From Ferruginibacter sp. (GTDB lineage: Bacteria > Bacteroidota > Bacteroidia > Chitinophagales > Chitinophagaceae), in the NCBI GenBank assembly GCA_028288705.1, contig JAQBNH010000013.1:1-64000 (forward strand): a stretch of 64,000 nt of DNA, in the 5' to 3' direction. The position numbers and the translations under genes were made by a program. The notes under the pieces are model-generated. The model did not search any database. It was not told where the DNA came from and was given only the letters and a program-made list of their open reading frames with translations. Shown here one piece after another: positions 38,234 through 47,547 of the stretch. Position 1 is the first letter of the stretch, and every line of letters begins with the position of its first letter.

Positions 38234-39871
38234 TTATACCTGTTGATTGCCGGCATCTGTTAACAAGATCAATGCATTGAGGAGCGCTTTTTTAGAAGAA
38301 TATAATTCCTGCATTACATTGAGTAAAGTAGAAGCATCTATTTCTCCCACTTCATGCCGCCCCAGCGGATCTTGTATAGTTAATCCCTGCTGATCGAAGA
38401 CTTGTTTTGCCTCTTTAAGCATTTCATGCAAATGTTCTGATCGCGGTGCGTTCATTCCTTCGTCCAGTGCGGCGGTAAATTGCCTGGCAAATTGCAGCCA
38501 GTCGGCAATAAGTAAATGATACTGGTCAAACAGAAAATTGTTTGCCGAAGACTTCAAGCCCTGCAAATCGAGCCGGATATCATGAATCGATTTTGAAGCG
38601 TGTATGCTTTGCCGTATCCCTGCGATAAAAGCCGCACAAGTCACCCGCATGTTATTGGGCAGCTCGTCTGCGATACCCGTATAATATTTTAATATCTCGC
38701 CTTCGGTTTCCTTGATGGCCGCATATGCTTTATCGGTAGTGCCATGCACCCGGGTGAAAGCTTTCAACCCCGGCAGCAGCGCAACTTTCTCTTCTGCCTG
38801 CCCCATGATCTTATTATGGAAAGCCAGCACGCGGTGCAAAAGGTCGAACGCAGCATTACTGATCACCGGCGCGGCCATATCAGGAAGTGGCGCAGCATCG
38901 GCATCAAATAAGCTTCTGCCGGCCTTTTCATGCGAAAACATTTTTTCCAGGCGTGCTGAAATAAATTTCAGGAATGGCAGGAACATGAGAATCGAGAGCA
39001 GGTTAATGAACGACTGAAAGAAAACGATCGCAATCAGCTCGTCTTTAATTCCAATCAGATCCTGTATCAGCAAAACGATCCAATGCAGGCCCGAAAAAGC
39101 GATGAGCACCGTAAATAAATTAAAAATAAAATCGCCCCAGGCAAGCATGCGTGTACCTGCATTCGCGCGGATGCTGGTGAATAGAAATTTGATTGTTGTA
39201 CCCAGTTCTGATCCGATGATCATAGCAGCCGCCGCGGGAAAAGGGATCGCATGCGCGTGAAGTGCTGTTAAAACAATTGCCACCGTTGCTGAACTGGATT
39301 GAATGATAACGGTTATCACAAAACCCAATAATAAAAAATAGCTGTTGCCAAAATTAACGTAGCGCGTGAGGTCCATCTGCCCAACCAACTGCGTTGCAGC
39401 TTCCTTCATAAAACCAAATCCCAGTAAAATAATGCCGATTGAAAACACGAAGCTAAGCGCATTAAAAACTTGCTTACGCCCCTGCACGAAAAACATGGCA
39501 ATGGCCGTTACAGCGATCAGCGGCAGCGAATATTCCTGGAGGTTAAATTTAAAACCGACAGTAGCATAAAACCAACTGTCCACGGTTGTTCCGAGGTTAG
39601 ACCCGATCAATACCGCAAGTGCATTACGAAAAGGAATAATGCCGGCACCGACAAACGACATCAACATCAGGATCACAACAGAACTGCTCTGGATGATTCC
39701 GGTTAATATTGTTCCGCCGGCAATGGCTTTCACAAGATTCGTCGTTTGATCGCGGAGGAAGATCTTGAAAGGACGGCCTGCAATTTTTTGCGTACCCTGT
39801 TCCATCAGCCTGATGCCATACAGAAACAAACCAAGCCCTGCTAAAAATTTCCATAGATCTGGTGCTGACAA
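38234..39871 (-). CDS. Na/Pi cotransporter family protein with PhoU-like C-terminal domain
   Basis: Inner-membrane protein of 545 aa. The N-terminal 320 residues have the duplicated Na/Pi-cotransporter core with the signature QSSS twice (GIIQSSSVVILM and VIIQSSSATVAIVL). The C-terminal 200 residues are soluble, helical and PhoU-like (LLHRVLAFHNKIMGQAEEK onward). It resembles bacterial NptA/YjbB-type phosphate transporters or exporters. It ends 33 bp before pfkB, and both handle phosphate or phosphorylated sugars. Ion coupling is inferred from family. Confidence 0.88.
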   Translation of the reverse strand: MSAPDLWKFLAGLGLFLYGIRLMEQGTQKIAGRPFKIFLRDQTTNLVKAIAGGTILTGIIQSSSVVILMLMSFVGAGIIPFRNALAVLIGSNLGTTVDSWFYATVGFKFNLQEYSLPLIAVTAIAMFFVQGRKQVFNALSFVFSIGIILLGFGFMKEAATQLVGQMDLTRYVNFGNSYFLLLGFVITVIIQSSSATVAIVLTALHAHAIPFPAAAAMIIGSELGTTIKFLFTSIRANAGTRMLAWGDFIFNLFTVLIAFSGLHWIVLLIQDLIGIKDELIAIVFFQSFINLLSILMFLPFLKFISARLEKMFSHEKAGRSLFDADAAPLPDMAAPVISNAAFDLLHRVLAFHNKIMGQAEEKVALLPGLKAFTRVHGTTDKAYAAIKETEGEILKYYTGIADELPNNMRVTCAAFIAGIRQSIHASKSIHDIRLDLQGLKSSANNFLFDQYHLLIADWLQFARQFTAALDEGMNAPRSEHLHEMLKEAKQVFDQQGLTIQDPLGRHEVGEIDASTLLNVMQELYSSKKALLNALILLTDAGNQQV

Positions 39872-39933
39872 AATAAAAAGTTTAATGAGCCTGGAGGGGT
39901 AGCTAAAAGTTCGATCAGGAAAATAAAATCGCC

Positions 39934-40473
39934 TTATCTCTTTCCAAGTGTAACCTTAATTTCTTCCATGAGTTCCATCTGTGTTTTCTGGATCTCGAAC
40001 ATTGTTTTCATTTGTTCGGTCATAAGCAGGTCCAGTTTTTCATGCAGGTTGCGTACCTCTATCTCTGCTTTCAGGTTGATCATATAATCGTTCACAGACC
40101 GCTGCCTGTCTTTTTCCTCCTTTCGGTTCTGGCTCATCATAATGATCGGTGCCTGCAGCGCTGCAATCGTTGATAGCAGGAGGTTTAATAAAATAAACGG
40201 GTACGGGTCGAATGGCCCTTTCAGCATCCATACGTTGACGGATATCCAGACAACCATAAATGCCAGGAAGCCGAGAATAAATTTCCAGCTGCCCCCAAAC
40301 AAAGCAATTCGGTCGGCCAGCCTGCTGATAAATGCTGGATTCGCCTCTTCAAATTCAAGGAGCTTTTCCGAGAGTAATTTCTCTTCTTCCACGGCAGTAT
40401 GTACAATTCGGGTAAGCTTTTCCAGTTGTTCCAGTTCCGTATCGAAAAAATTGATCCTGCTTTTTTTTGTCAT
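39934..40473 (-). CDS. DUF1003 domain membrane protein
   Basis: Protein of 179 aa with two hydrophobic segments (about 60-78 and 92-112) typical of DUF1003: ADRIALFGGSWKFILGFLAFMVVWI, then PFDPYPFILLNLLLSTIAALQAPIIMMSQNRKEEKDR. It ends in a helical, possibly coiled-coil tail (NLHEKLDLLMTEQMKTMFEIQKTQMELMEEI). Function is unknown; relatives are linked to cyclic-nucleotide or stress contexts. It sits between the HD protein (34-bp gap) and the Na/Pi cotransporter (62 bp). Confidence 0.85.
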   Translation of the reverse strand: MTKKSRINFFDTELEQLEKLTRIVHTAVEEEKLLSEKLLEFEEANPAFISRLADRIALFGGSWKFILGFLAFMVVWISVNVWMLKGPFDPYPFILLNLLLSTIAALQAPIIMMSQNRKEEKDRQRSVNDYMINLKAEIEVRNLHEKLDLLMTEQMKTMFEIQKTQMELMEEIKVTLGKR

Positions 40474-40507
40474 AAGATAAGATGATTAAAATTCGTGCTG
40501 CGGCTTG

Positions 40508-41176
40508 TTATTGACCGGTCAGTTTACGCATTGCAGCGATATTGGCTGATTTTTTATTAGCTAAAACAGCCTTTGCATAATTGGTAAAAAAAGTATGCGC
40601 TTCTAAAAAATGAAGCGTGTGTTCGTTCCAGTTGCGATAAATACAATGATCCCGGGTTTCACTTTCTTTTTTCACCAGCTCATTGATAGCAAAGAATTCG
40701 TTCGTTCCAAAATGATATGTGTCAGCATCGCAAAGGATTTCTTCCACAAGATTCTTTGGCGTTGCAGGAATTTTTGTTGCCTGGATACAATCTCCGATCA
40801 TCGCGATGAGCTGTTCCGCAGTACCCAGCTGCTCTAAAAAAGAACGCATGATCATAATACTCCGCTGTTCATGTTCCTGTGCGCGGCCAAACAAGTGGCC
40901 GCAATCATGAAACCAGGCAGCGCAACGGAGGACCAGCCATTGCTGCTCATCCAGGCCGCAACTGGCACCGATCTGGATTGCCCGTTGCAACACCTTACGC
41001 GTATGTTTCAGGTTATGATAAGCAAGGCTTTCATTTTCGTATTGATGAAACAAACCACGGGCATACCGGGCGACCTTTGTAACAAGGTCTTCTGCGCGTA
41101 GTGGATTCCCCGGTACATTCATGTGTTGATCCTGGTTTGCAGTTATTACTCCTTTTTCAATAGGAAATGCTTCCAT
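40508..41176 (-). CDS. HD-domain phosphohydrolase
   Basis: Soluble 222-aa protein with the HD metal site: first His in YHNLKHTRKVL, the His-Asp pair in WFHDCGHLFG, and the distal Asp in LCDADTYHFG. Its layout resembles predicted metal-dependent phosphohydrolases acting on nucleotides or (p)ppGpp-like compounds, but it lacks the synthetase domain of SpoT and is too short for it. The substrate is unknown. It is the first gene of the leftward stress cluster; a 210-bp region separates it from the divergent DUF4136 gene. Confidence 0.78.
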   Translation of the reverse strand: MEAFPIEKGVITANQDQHMNVPGNPLRAEDLVTKVARYARGLFHQYENESLAYHNLKHTRKVLQRAIQIGASCGLDEQQWLVLRCAAWFHDCGHLFGRAQEHEQRSIMIMRSFLEQLGTAEQLIAMIGDCIQATKIPATPKNLVEEILCDADTYHFGTNEFFAINELVKKESETRDHCIYRNWNEHTLHFLEAHTFFTNYAKAVLANKKSANIAAMRKLTGQ

Positions 41177-41335
41177 GAGCTTCTATTTTGACAAAGAACC
41201 GTTTTTCCTTTACCAAAAAATATGACGGGCATCATTGTTTTTCCTGATCCCTGTTCCACTCAAATGCCAGCCACGCATTTATCAAGATCATTTTAATGGC
41301 TGATGAACGTCATGTATCAGTGAATGGAGGGAGAA

Positions 41336-41343
41336 TAAATTTG
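41336..41343 (+). promoter_or_regulatory. Candidate Bacteroidota -7 promoter box
   Basis: TAAATTTG fits the Bacteroidota primary sigma -7 consensus TAnnTTTG and lies 43 bp before the ATG of the DUF4136 lipoprotein gene. A convincing -33 TTTG element is not seen, so this is moderate evidence only. Confidence 0.4.
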
Positions 41344-41386
41344 CATTGACAGGAATGTAAATACGCACGCATAAAAAATACAATTC

Positions 41387-41920
41387 ATGAAAAATAGTTT
41401 GTTGATACTGGCCTGTTTCCTAATGGTCAGTTGCAGAACTTCCCTGGAAACATACTACGATAAAGATGCTGCGACGAAGATCGAAGACTACAAAACGTAT
41501 AGCTGGTTAAGTTTATCAGATATAAGGAAAGAGGGCAACGCAGCCGTATATACTGAACTAACTGATGCAAGGATCAGGGCGGCTGCTGATCAGGAACTGG
41601 CGTTAAAAAATATGCAACTGACGACCGGAAACCCGGATCTCCTGCTGCATTATCATATCGTTGTAGAAGACAAAACTGCCACAGCTGCGGGTAAACAAAA
41701 TACCTATGCGCATGGCGAGCATGTAATGCCGGCGATCGACGCCTATCAATATCGCCAGGGAACGCTTATCATCGACCTGATGGATGCTAAGACAAACAAA
41801 CAGGTCTGGCGCGGCTGGGCCACAGATGTGATCACGGCACAAATGCGCAAACACCCGGAAAGCCATATCCGCAACGCAGTGAAAAAAATTCTCTTACAGA
41901 TAAAAAGGAACTCGGATTAA
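41387..41920 (+). CDS. DUF4136 domain lipoprotein
   Basis: Lipoprotein of 177 aa (LACFLMVSC lipobox, mature N-terminus Cys at about 16). It matches the DUF4136 pattern: YKTYSWL near residue 30, a middle section ADQELALKNMQLTTGNPDLLLHYHI and the C-terminal TLIIDLMDAKTNKQVWRGWATDVI. The family is common among Bacteroidota envelope proteins and is of unknown role. It is preceded by its own promoter-like box and is divergent from the stress cluster, in which it may or may not take part. Confidence 0.85.
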   Translation: MKNSLLILACFLMVSCRTSLETYYDKDAATKIEDYKTYSWLSLSDIRKEGNAAVYTELTDARIRAAADQELALKNMQLTTGNPDLLLHYHIVVEDKTATAAGKQNTYAHGEHVMPAIDAYQYRQGTLIIDLMDAKTNKQVWRGWATDVITAQMRKHPESHIRNAVKKILLQIKRNSD

Positions 41921-42003
41921 CGGGAATCAAAGACTAACAGGAATGGCATTTGTGGTCGCAGATTTCCTGTATACCATTGAGTGAGCAAACAAGCTTTGTT
42001 TTA

Positions 42004-42032
42004 TTTTGTTTGTGTCTTTGTGGCGAATAAAT
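42004..42032 (-). repeat. Dispersed repeat copy (CGCCACAAAGACACAAA)
   Basis: On the minus strand this reads ATTCGCCACAAAGACACAAA. Two further related copies lie at about 51285 (plus) and 58873 (minus). It occupies the gap between convergent genes and abuts the dnaE2 stop codon. Confidence 0.55.
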
Positions 42033-45000
42033 CATTTAAAATTCCGCGCATCTGCAAAAACCGGTGCTGATTTTTCATCAGCCCTCGACAAGGTAAGTAG
42101 CGGCAGATCTTCATTTCCACGCATCGTTAATTTGCGCAGTAGTTTAGAAAAATTAAAACATTCCTGCACAATCACGTGGATCACTTCCCCTTCGATTTGC
42201 AATTTGCCCATAACCATAATTAACCTGGATTGCAAGATCTCCTTCCTGTACAGATCAAATAGTTTTTCGAATACTACCAGGTTAGCAATGCCGGTTTCAT
42301 CTTCGATCGTCATAAAGCAAACCCCTTTTGCTGTTCCGGGACGCTGGCGCACCAGCACCAATCCCGAGACTTTTACCAGATCGCCATTCTGCATATTGGC
42401 AAGCTGAGCGGTAGGAACAATATGCAATTGCTCCAGCTTCTCCCTGACAAAACTTACGGGATGAGCTTTTAAAGACAAAGCCGTTGCTGCATAGTCATGC
42501 ACAACATGTTCTGAATCGCGCATGATGGGCAATGAAATATTTTCTCCTTTTCCATCCGCTGCCTGCTGACCGGAAAACATCGCCAGTGGCCGGTCCTTCG
42601 CCGACAATTCCCATAAAGCTTCACGCCTGTCGAGACCGATGGAACGAAACGCATCTGCATCTGATAACCGCTCCAGTGTGGCTTCCGCAATACCAAGATC
42701 GCGCAGCTGGTTAATACTTGTATATGCAGCCGTGCGAAGTGCAATGAGCATGCATACATCTTCCTGCCGGATTCCTTTTACCTGGCGAAAACCTAACCGC
42801 AACGCACAATACTTCCCCGATTTTTCTTCCAATAGATTATCCCATTGCGAATAATTAATATCAACGGGGCGAACTTCTACCTCATGCATTCTGGCATCAC
42901 TGATGATTTGTGCGGGCTGATAAAATCCCATCGGCATACTGTTGAGTAACGCACAGGCAAACACATCCGGGTAAAAACATTTCAGCCAGCTCGACACATA
43001 GACCAATAATGCGAAGCTTGCGGCATGACTTTCAGGAAATCCATAGCTGCCAAAGCCTTCCAGTTGTTTAAAAACGCGCTGGGCATATTCCAGCGTATAG
43101 CCATTCGCCATCATGCCTTTCGTAAGTTTCTCCTGGAATTTTGACACCATGCCATGCGCTTTAAAAGTAGCCATGCTCCTGCGCAATTCATCAGCTTCTG
43201 CGGGAGAAAATCCTGCAGCCACGATCGCGATCTTCATCGCCTGCTCCTGGAACAAGGGCACGCCTAAAGTCCGGCTTAAAATATCTTCCAGTTCTTTTGA
43301 TGGATAGTCCACCGGTTCTTCGCCATTTCTTCTGCGTAAATAAGGATGCACCATATCCCCCTGGATCGGTCCCGGCCTTACGATCGCCACTTCAATCACG
43401 AGATCATAAAAACATCTTGGCCTCAGTCGGGGCAGCATCGATTGTTGTGCGCGGCTTTCGATTTGAAAAACGCCGATCGTATCTGCATGGCAGATCATAT
43501 CATACACCGCAGGATCGTCCTGTGGAATATTCGCGAGCGTAAGATCAAGCCCGTAACTGGATTTAGCGAGGTCGAATGCTTTGCGGATGCAGGTCAGCAT
43601 GCCCAATGCCAGCACATCAATTTTCATAAACCCGAGCGCATCGATGTCATCCTTATTCCATTCGATACAAGTGCGTTCTTCCATGCGTGCATTGAGGATG
43701 GGCACGAGGTCGGATAATTTTCCGCGCGTGATGACGAAACCACCCGTATGCTGACCGAGTTGCCGCGGGAAACCAATAAAAGCTTTCGTGAGTTCCAGCG
43801 TTTTCATCAGGTGTGCATCATTCGGGTTCAGCCCCTGCTCTACCAGGTTCTTTCCGTCAAAAGCATCATCTGTAAAATGCCACACCGATCCTGATAAAAG
43901 ATTTAAGGTATCTACAGAAAGTCCCATCGCTTTCCCCACATCTTTAATCGCGCCACGCTGATGTTGCTGGGTAACCGTTGCAACAATTGCGGCACGATCA
44001 CGACCATACTTTTTATAAATATACTGGATCACTTCTTCGCGCCGCTCATGTTCAAAATCCACATCAATATCCGGTGGTTCATTCCTGGCTGAAGAAATAA
44101 AACGCTCGAATAAGAGGTCAAATTTTGTTGGATCAACAGAAGTAATACCGAGGCAATAACAAACCGTAGAATTGGCTGCAGAACCCCGTCCCTGGCAAAG
44201 AATATTTTCAGTACGTGCAAACCGGACAATATCATACACGGTTAAAAAATAGGCCGCGTAATTCATCTCTTCGATAAACTTCAATTCATATTCGATCGCG
44301 TTGGCCGCTTTCTCCGGAACGCTTAAGCCGTAACGTTCTACGGCGCCTTTCCGCGCGAGGAAAGCCAGTTCTTCCTGTGGCGTTCTTCCTTCTGTTGTTA
44401 GTTCTTCCGGGTATTCATATTTCAATTCATCCAAAGAAAAAGTACAGGCTGCAGCCAATTGTTCAGCCTGCAAAATCGCATCCGGGTATTGCCTGAAAAT
44501 GCGCAACATTTCCACCGAAGGTTTCAAAAACCTTTCTGCATTCGGATGCAGGAGAAACCCTGCTGTATAGATCGTACATTTTTCACGGATGCAGGTGACG
44601 ACATCCTGCAATTGCCGGCGTGCAGGTTCATGATAATGCACATCATTGGTGGCGATAAGCGGGATAGCAAATTGTGCAGACAATTGCTGCAGGCGGAATA
44701 AATATTTGCTGTCATCACCCTGGTAACGTTTCGTGGCAGCGAGATAACAATCAGCGCCCAGTGTTAATTTGTATTCGGATAAACCATCATAAAATTGTTG
44801 ATCAAAATCAAAAGCAGCGTTCAATTCCTCCGGAGGAAGAATGATAAATTTCATTCCGGCAGCATGTTCATATATATCTGCTTTGTATAAATGGCAATCC
44901 CCTTTTTCTGCGCGGCGATTTCCCAGCGTGAGTAAATTACAGAGTAAGGCATAAGCTGCTTTATTCGTGGGATATGCCAGCAGGCTAAAGCCATCCCTGA

Positions 45001-45205
45001 GGTCTAACCTGCAACCAACGATCAGCCGGATGTTGGCTTTTTTTGCCGCCGCATGTGCACGCACGATCCCTGCCAGGGTATTACGATCTGTTATAGCGAT
45101 CGCAGTATAACCAAGGCTGGCGGCGTATTCCATCAGTTCTTCCGGGTGTGATGCACCCCGGAGAAAACTAAAATTAGACGTGACTTGTAATTCTGTGTAA
45201 TTCAT
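42032..45205 (-). CDS. dnaE2: Error-prone DNA polymerase III alpha subunit, DnaE2/ImuC
   Basis: C-family polymerase of 1057 aa, the typical DnaE2 length and shorter than replicative DnaE. N-terminal PHP domain (about 1-200; FLRGASHPEELMEYAASLGYTAIAITD), polymerase core with catalytic aspartates in DIDVDFEHERRE near 380, thumb and fingers, then a C-terminal OB-fold (VKVSGLVLVRQRPGTAKGVCFMTIEDETG). It performs mutagenic translesion synthesis with ImuA and ImuB, which precede it with a 9-bp gap. The three genes form one DNA-damage cassette. Confidence 0.95.
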   Translation of the reverse strand: MNYTELQVTSNFSFLRGASHPEELMEYAASLGYTAIAITDRNTLAGIVRAHAAAKKANIRLIVGCRLDLRDGFSLLAYPTNKAAYALLCNLLTLGNRRAEKGDCHLYKADIYEHAAGMKFIILPPEELNAAFDFDQQFYDGLSEYKLTLGADCYLAATKRYQGDDSKYLFRLQQLSAQFAIPLIATNDVHYHEPARRQLQDVVTCIREKCTIYTAGFLLHPNAERFLKPSVEMLRIFRQYPDAILQAEQLAAACTFSLDELKYEYPEELTTEGRTPQEELAFLARKGAVERYGLSVPEKAANAIEYELKFIEEMNYAAYFLTVYDIVRFARTENILCQGRGSAANSTVCYCLGITSVDPTKFDLLFERFISSARNEPPDIDVDFEHERREEVIQYIYKKYGRDRAAIVATVTQQHQRGAIKDVGKAMGLSVDTLNLLSGSVWHFTDDAFDGKNLVEQGLNPNDAHLMKTLELTKAFIGFPRQLGQHTGGFVITRGKLSDLVPILNARMEERTCIEWNKDDIDALGFMKIDVLALGMLTCIRKAFDLAKSSYGLDLTLANIPQDDPAVYDMICHADTIGVFQIESRAQQSMLPRLRPRCFYDLVIEVAIVRPGPIQGDMVHPYLRRRNGEEPVDYPSKELEDILSRTLGVPLFQEQAMKIAIVAAGFSPAEADELRRSMATFKAHGMVSKFQEKLTKGMMANGYTLEYAQRVFKQLEGFGSYGFPESHAASFALLVYVSSWLKCFYPDVFACALLNSMPMGFYQPAQIISDARMHEVEVRPVDINYSQWDNLLEEKSGKYCALRLGFRQVKGIRQEDVCMLIALRTAAYTSINQLRDLGIAEATLERLSDADAFRSIGLDRREALWELSAKDRPLAMFSGQQAADGKGENISLPIMRDSEHVVHDYAATALSLKAHPVSFVREKLEQLHIVPTAQLANMQNGDLVKVSGLVLVRQRPGTAKGVCFMTIEDETGIANLVVFEKLFDLYRKEILQSRLIMVMGKLQIEGEVIHVIVQECFNFSKLLRKLTMRGNEDLPLLTLSRADEKSAPVFADARNFK

Positions 45206-45214
45206 GATGCCGCA

Positions 45215-46717
45215 TTAAGCAAAAAATCCATGGAGAAACCATTGTGTATTTCCGGAGGGTTCATAATGCCCTGCGCGAAACAACCAGTAGCGGCAACCCG
45301 CTTCATCTTCTACCGAATAATAATCGCGGTGTTCTCCATCCTGCAACCACCATTCCTGTTCGATCCGTTCTGGGCCATCTGCTTTTTTTATTTTATGTAT
45401 TTGTCCTTTGTAACGAAATAACATCGGCGGATAATCCGGGATCGGTGCGGTTACTTCTATCGCTTCCGGGCGCAGGAGCATTTTTACAGGCCGCGGCCTC
45501 CCTTGTTTCCAGGTTGTTGCTGCAGTCGCAGACAGATCAGGTGCTAAAGTAAACGAACGCTCCGGCCAGTAATGTGCTGCAGGTTGATAACGATGAATAT
45601 GTTCTGCGCCAAATTTGCTCCCGATCCTGTCTAACAATTCGGCTACCTGCTGATCATTTATCCCGCCCTCCGTTTCCCATATATTTTCCTGCGCTGCTAT
45701 CGCGTCTTCTACTTTTAATGCATCCAGTGAAAACAATTCGATACCGGGCGCCGGTTCCAGTTTATCGATTTTTTCTGCCAGCAACTTAAATAAATGAAGG
45801 CGGTTACTGGAAGGTCGATTCGTGCCAATGCTGATGTCTACCGTTTTGCCATCAGACCGATAGCCTTTAAAAACCAGGCTGCGCAAGCCTTTTCCTTCCT
45901 TCTCCAATCTTTTGCAAAGCGCATCCAGCAAGCGCTCCAGGGCAATTTCAATTCCTTTGGCCGTCATGATGGGTTCAATACAAGGCAATCGTTCCTGGTA
46001 GGCCACGATAGGTTGAACCGGCAGGAGCCATTCTTCTGTTTCTCCCAAAGCCTGGCTTATTCGAAGTAATAATTCCTGGCCAAACCGCCGGCGTAATGAT
46101 TTACGCGGAAGATCAATAAAATCCCCGATCTTATTTAACCCCAGTTTCTCCAGTCTTTCGCTGACCAGCGGATCAATACGTAATGCCTGTGCCGGCAAAA
46201 ACAACAAGGCGTTTTTTTGTGCAGCGTTTTCAATGATCGTGCTACCAGTCCCAAATCTCACTACAGCCCAGGCAGCACCAATCGTATCGGCAACGGATAG
46301 TCGCACCTGATAACCAAATTCTTTTAAGCGCAGGTAAATCTCTGCGAGGTATTTTTTTTCTCCTCCCCAGAGATGCGCGCAGCCAGTTGCATCGAGGATC
46401 AATCCGTCAGGCAGATCCACTGCCGCTACGGGTGTAAACCGAATGCACCATTCAGCAATGGCGGTCAATAATTTTTTCGAAAGTCCGGGCTGATCATCCA
46501 ATACTTCGAGCGCCGGAGCCAGCGCCCGTGCATCTGCCACTGCCATGCCGGTAAAGATGCCCTGCTGTTCTGCCAGTTTGTTTGCAGCGCTGATGATCAT
46601 CCGCCCATGCTCAGGAGTAGCCAGCACAAATGCCTGATCTTTTAACGAAGGCTGACGGCGTGCGAACCAATCTGTGCGCAGGTAACGAAACCATATCGTG
46701 ACGAATCGTTTTGCCAT
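45215..46717 (-). CDS. imuB: ImuB, inactive Y-family polymerase homologue
   Basis: Protein of 500 aa with the Y-family fold (KRFVTIWFRYLRTDW..., SAANKLAEQQGIFTGMAVADARALAP). The catalytic acidic residues of active Y-polymerases are missing: the DinB-type Ser-Asp-Glu motif is replaced by LPDGLILDATGC. ImuB proteins act as adaptors linking DnaE2 to the beta clamp and ImuA. The start codon overlaps the ImuA stop by one base (TGATG), so translation is coupled. A clamp-binding motif was not positively identified. Confidence 0.92.
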   Translation of the reverse strand: MAKRFVTIWFRYLRTDWFARRQPSLKDQAFVLATPEHGRMIISAANKLAEQQGIFTGMAVADARALAPALEVLDDQPGLSKKLLTAIAEWCIRFTPVAAVDLPDGLILDATGCAHLWGGEKKYLAEIYLRLKEFGYQVRLSVADTIGAAWAVVRFGTGSTIIENAAQKNALLFLPAQALRIDPLVSERLEKLGLNKIGDFIDLPRKSLRRRFGQELLLRISQALGETEEWLLPVQPIVAYQERLPCIEPIMTAKGIEIALERLLDALCKRLEKEGKGLRSLVFKGYRSDGKTVDISIGTNRPSSNRLHLFKLLAEKIDKLEPAPGIELFSLDALKVEDAIAAQENIWETEGGINDQQVAELLDRIGSKFGAEHIHRYQPAAHYWPERSFTLAPDLSATAATTWKQGRPRPVKMLLRPEAIEVTAPIPDYPPMLFRYKGQIHKIKKADGPERIEQEWWLQDGEHRDYYSVEDEAGCRYWLFRAGHYEPSGNTQWFLHGFFA

Positions 46718-47448
46718 CAGACTGCCTGTTTTTGCTGAGCAATTTCGATCGCAGGAAATTTGTTGATATGCCTGAATCTCCCGGCGGCAAATTCTACCTG
46801 CCAGGAACCCGGTTTCCCATTCCTGATCTTTAGCAGGTCGATATTCCAGCGCGGAAATCCGAGGCCGGGCATACCATCAGCTAATTCACTGGATAGTGAT
46901 TTGATTTGCCAGCGACTGACGCAGGCTGTGGTATTGATGGATTTAGGCTGACAGCGCAGAATAAATCCCGGGACCTGGCTTTGTTCAACCGCGAGTTGCA
47001 GGCGCCTGGAAGCTGTAAAATCTAGTTCGGGCAATTCGGCGATCACCGCGGCCAGGCGTTTACATTTGAGTGCTTCTTCCATCACCCAGAGTATTTGCTT
47101 TTCTTTTTTCAGGTTGATAAAAATGATGCGCTCCGCTGCGATGCCAAAACTTTGCAGGGCAGGCGGAAATATTTTACCGGCGGCATTTATCCAGACCGCT
47201 GTGCCTTTTTCCTGCATGAGTGCTGAAACCAGTGCACTGATAAAGCCTGAAGTGGCGGCGGTATCTTCCGGGCATGAGGAAATAAATTCATGCATCGCTG
47301 CCAGGGGAAATACAGCATTGGGAAAAGCATTTTTAATCGGGCGCAGCAGGTCATCCAGCCTTTTATTACGCGCACTGGTTTTAAATCCCTGTAAAGAAAG
47401 AATCTGTTTTTGCAATGCTGCTACGATATCTGCTTTAGTGCTTTCCAC
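46717..47448 (-). CDS. imuA: ImuA, RecA/SulA-like mutasome accessory protein
   Basis: Protein of 243 aa, first gene of the imuA-imuB-dnaE2 cassette. It shows the RecA-like core of ImuA (FPLAAMHEFISSCPEDTAATSGFISALVSAL) but without a canonical Walker A lysine motif. It interacts with ImuB in the mutasome by family analogy. The gene is divergent from alkB; the intervening 99 bp contain a perfect palindrome that is a candidate damage-response operator. Confidence 0.88.
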   Translation of the reverse strand: MESTKADIVAALQKQILSLQGFKTSARNKRLDDLLRPIKNAFPNAVFPLAAMHEFISSCPEDTAATSGFISALVSALMQEKGTAVWINAAGKIFPPALQSFGIAAERIIFINLKKEKQILWVMEEALKCKRLAAVIAELPELDFTASRRLQLAVEQSQVPGFILRCQPKSINTTACVSRWQIKSLSSELADGMPGLGFPRWNIDLLKIRNGKPGSWQVEFAAGRFRHINKFPAIEIAQQKQAV

Positions 47449-47478
47449 GTAAAATAATGTTCAATTATGCGGCCAAAT

Positions 47479-47495
47479 TACTAAATATTTTAGTA
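47479..47495. promoter_or_regulatory. 17-bp perfect palindrome between imuA and alkB, candidate SOS-type operator
   Basis: TACTAAATATTTTAGTA has two 7-bp arms around a 3-bp centre. It lies 31 bp before imuA and 53 bp before alkB, within the only DNA that can hold both promoters. Damage-inducible genes face both ways, so a LexA-type repressor site is a reasonable inference. No lexA gene is in the window. Confidence 0.5.
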
Positions 47496-47547
47496 TTTTT
47501 ATAGCTTATTTACCGCAACAGGTTTACTTACTGGTAATGAACTTTTT

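Noticed and set aside
45215..46717. Calling ImuB an active Y-family polymerase (DinB)
   Set aside because: Catalytic acidic residues are replaced, and the context is the imuA-imuB-dnaE2 cassette in which ImuB is an adaptor.
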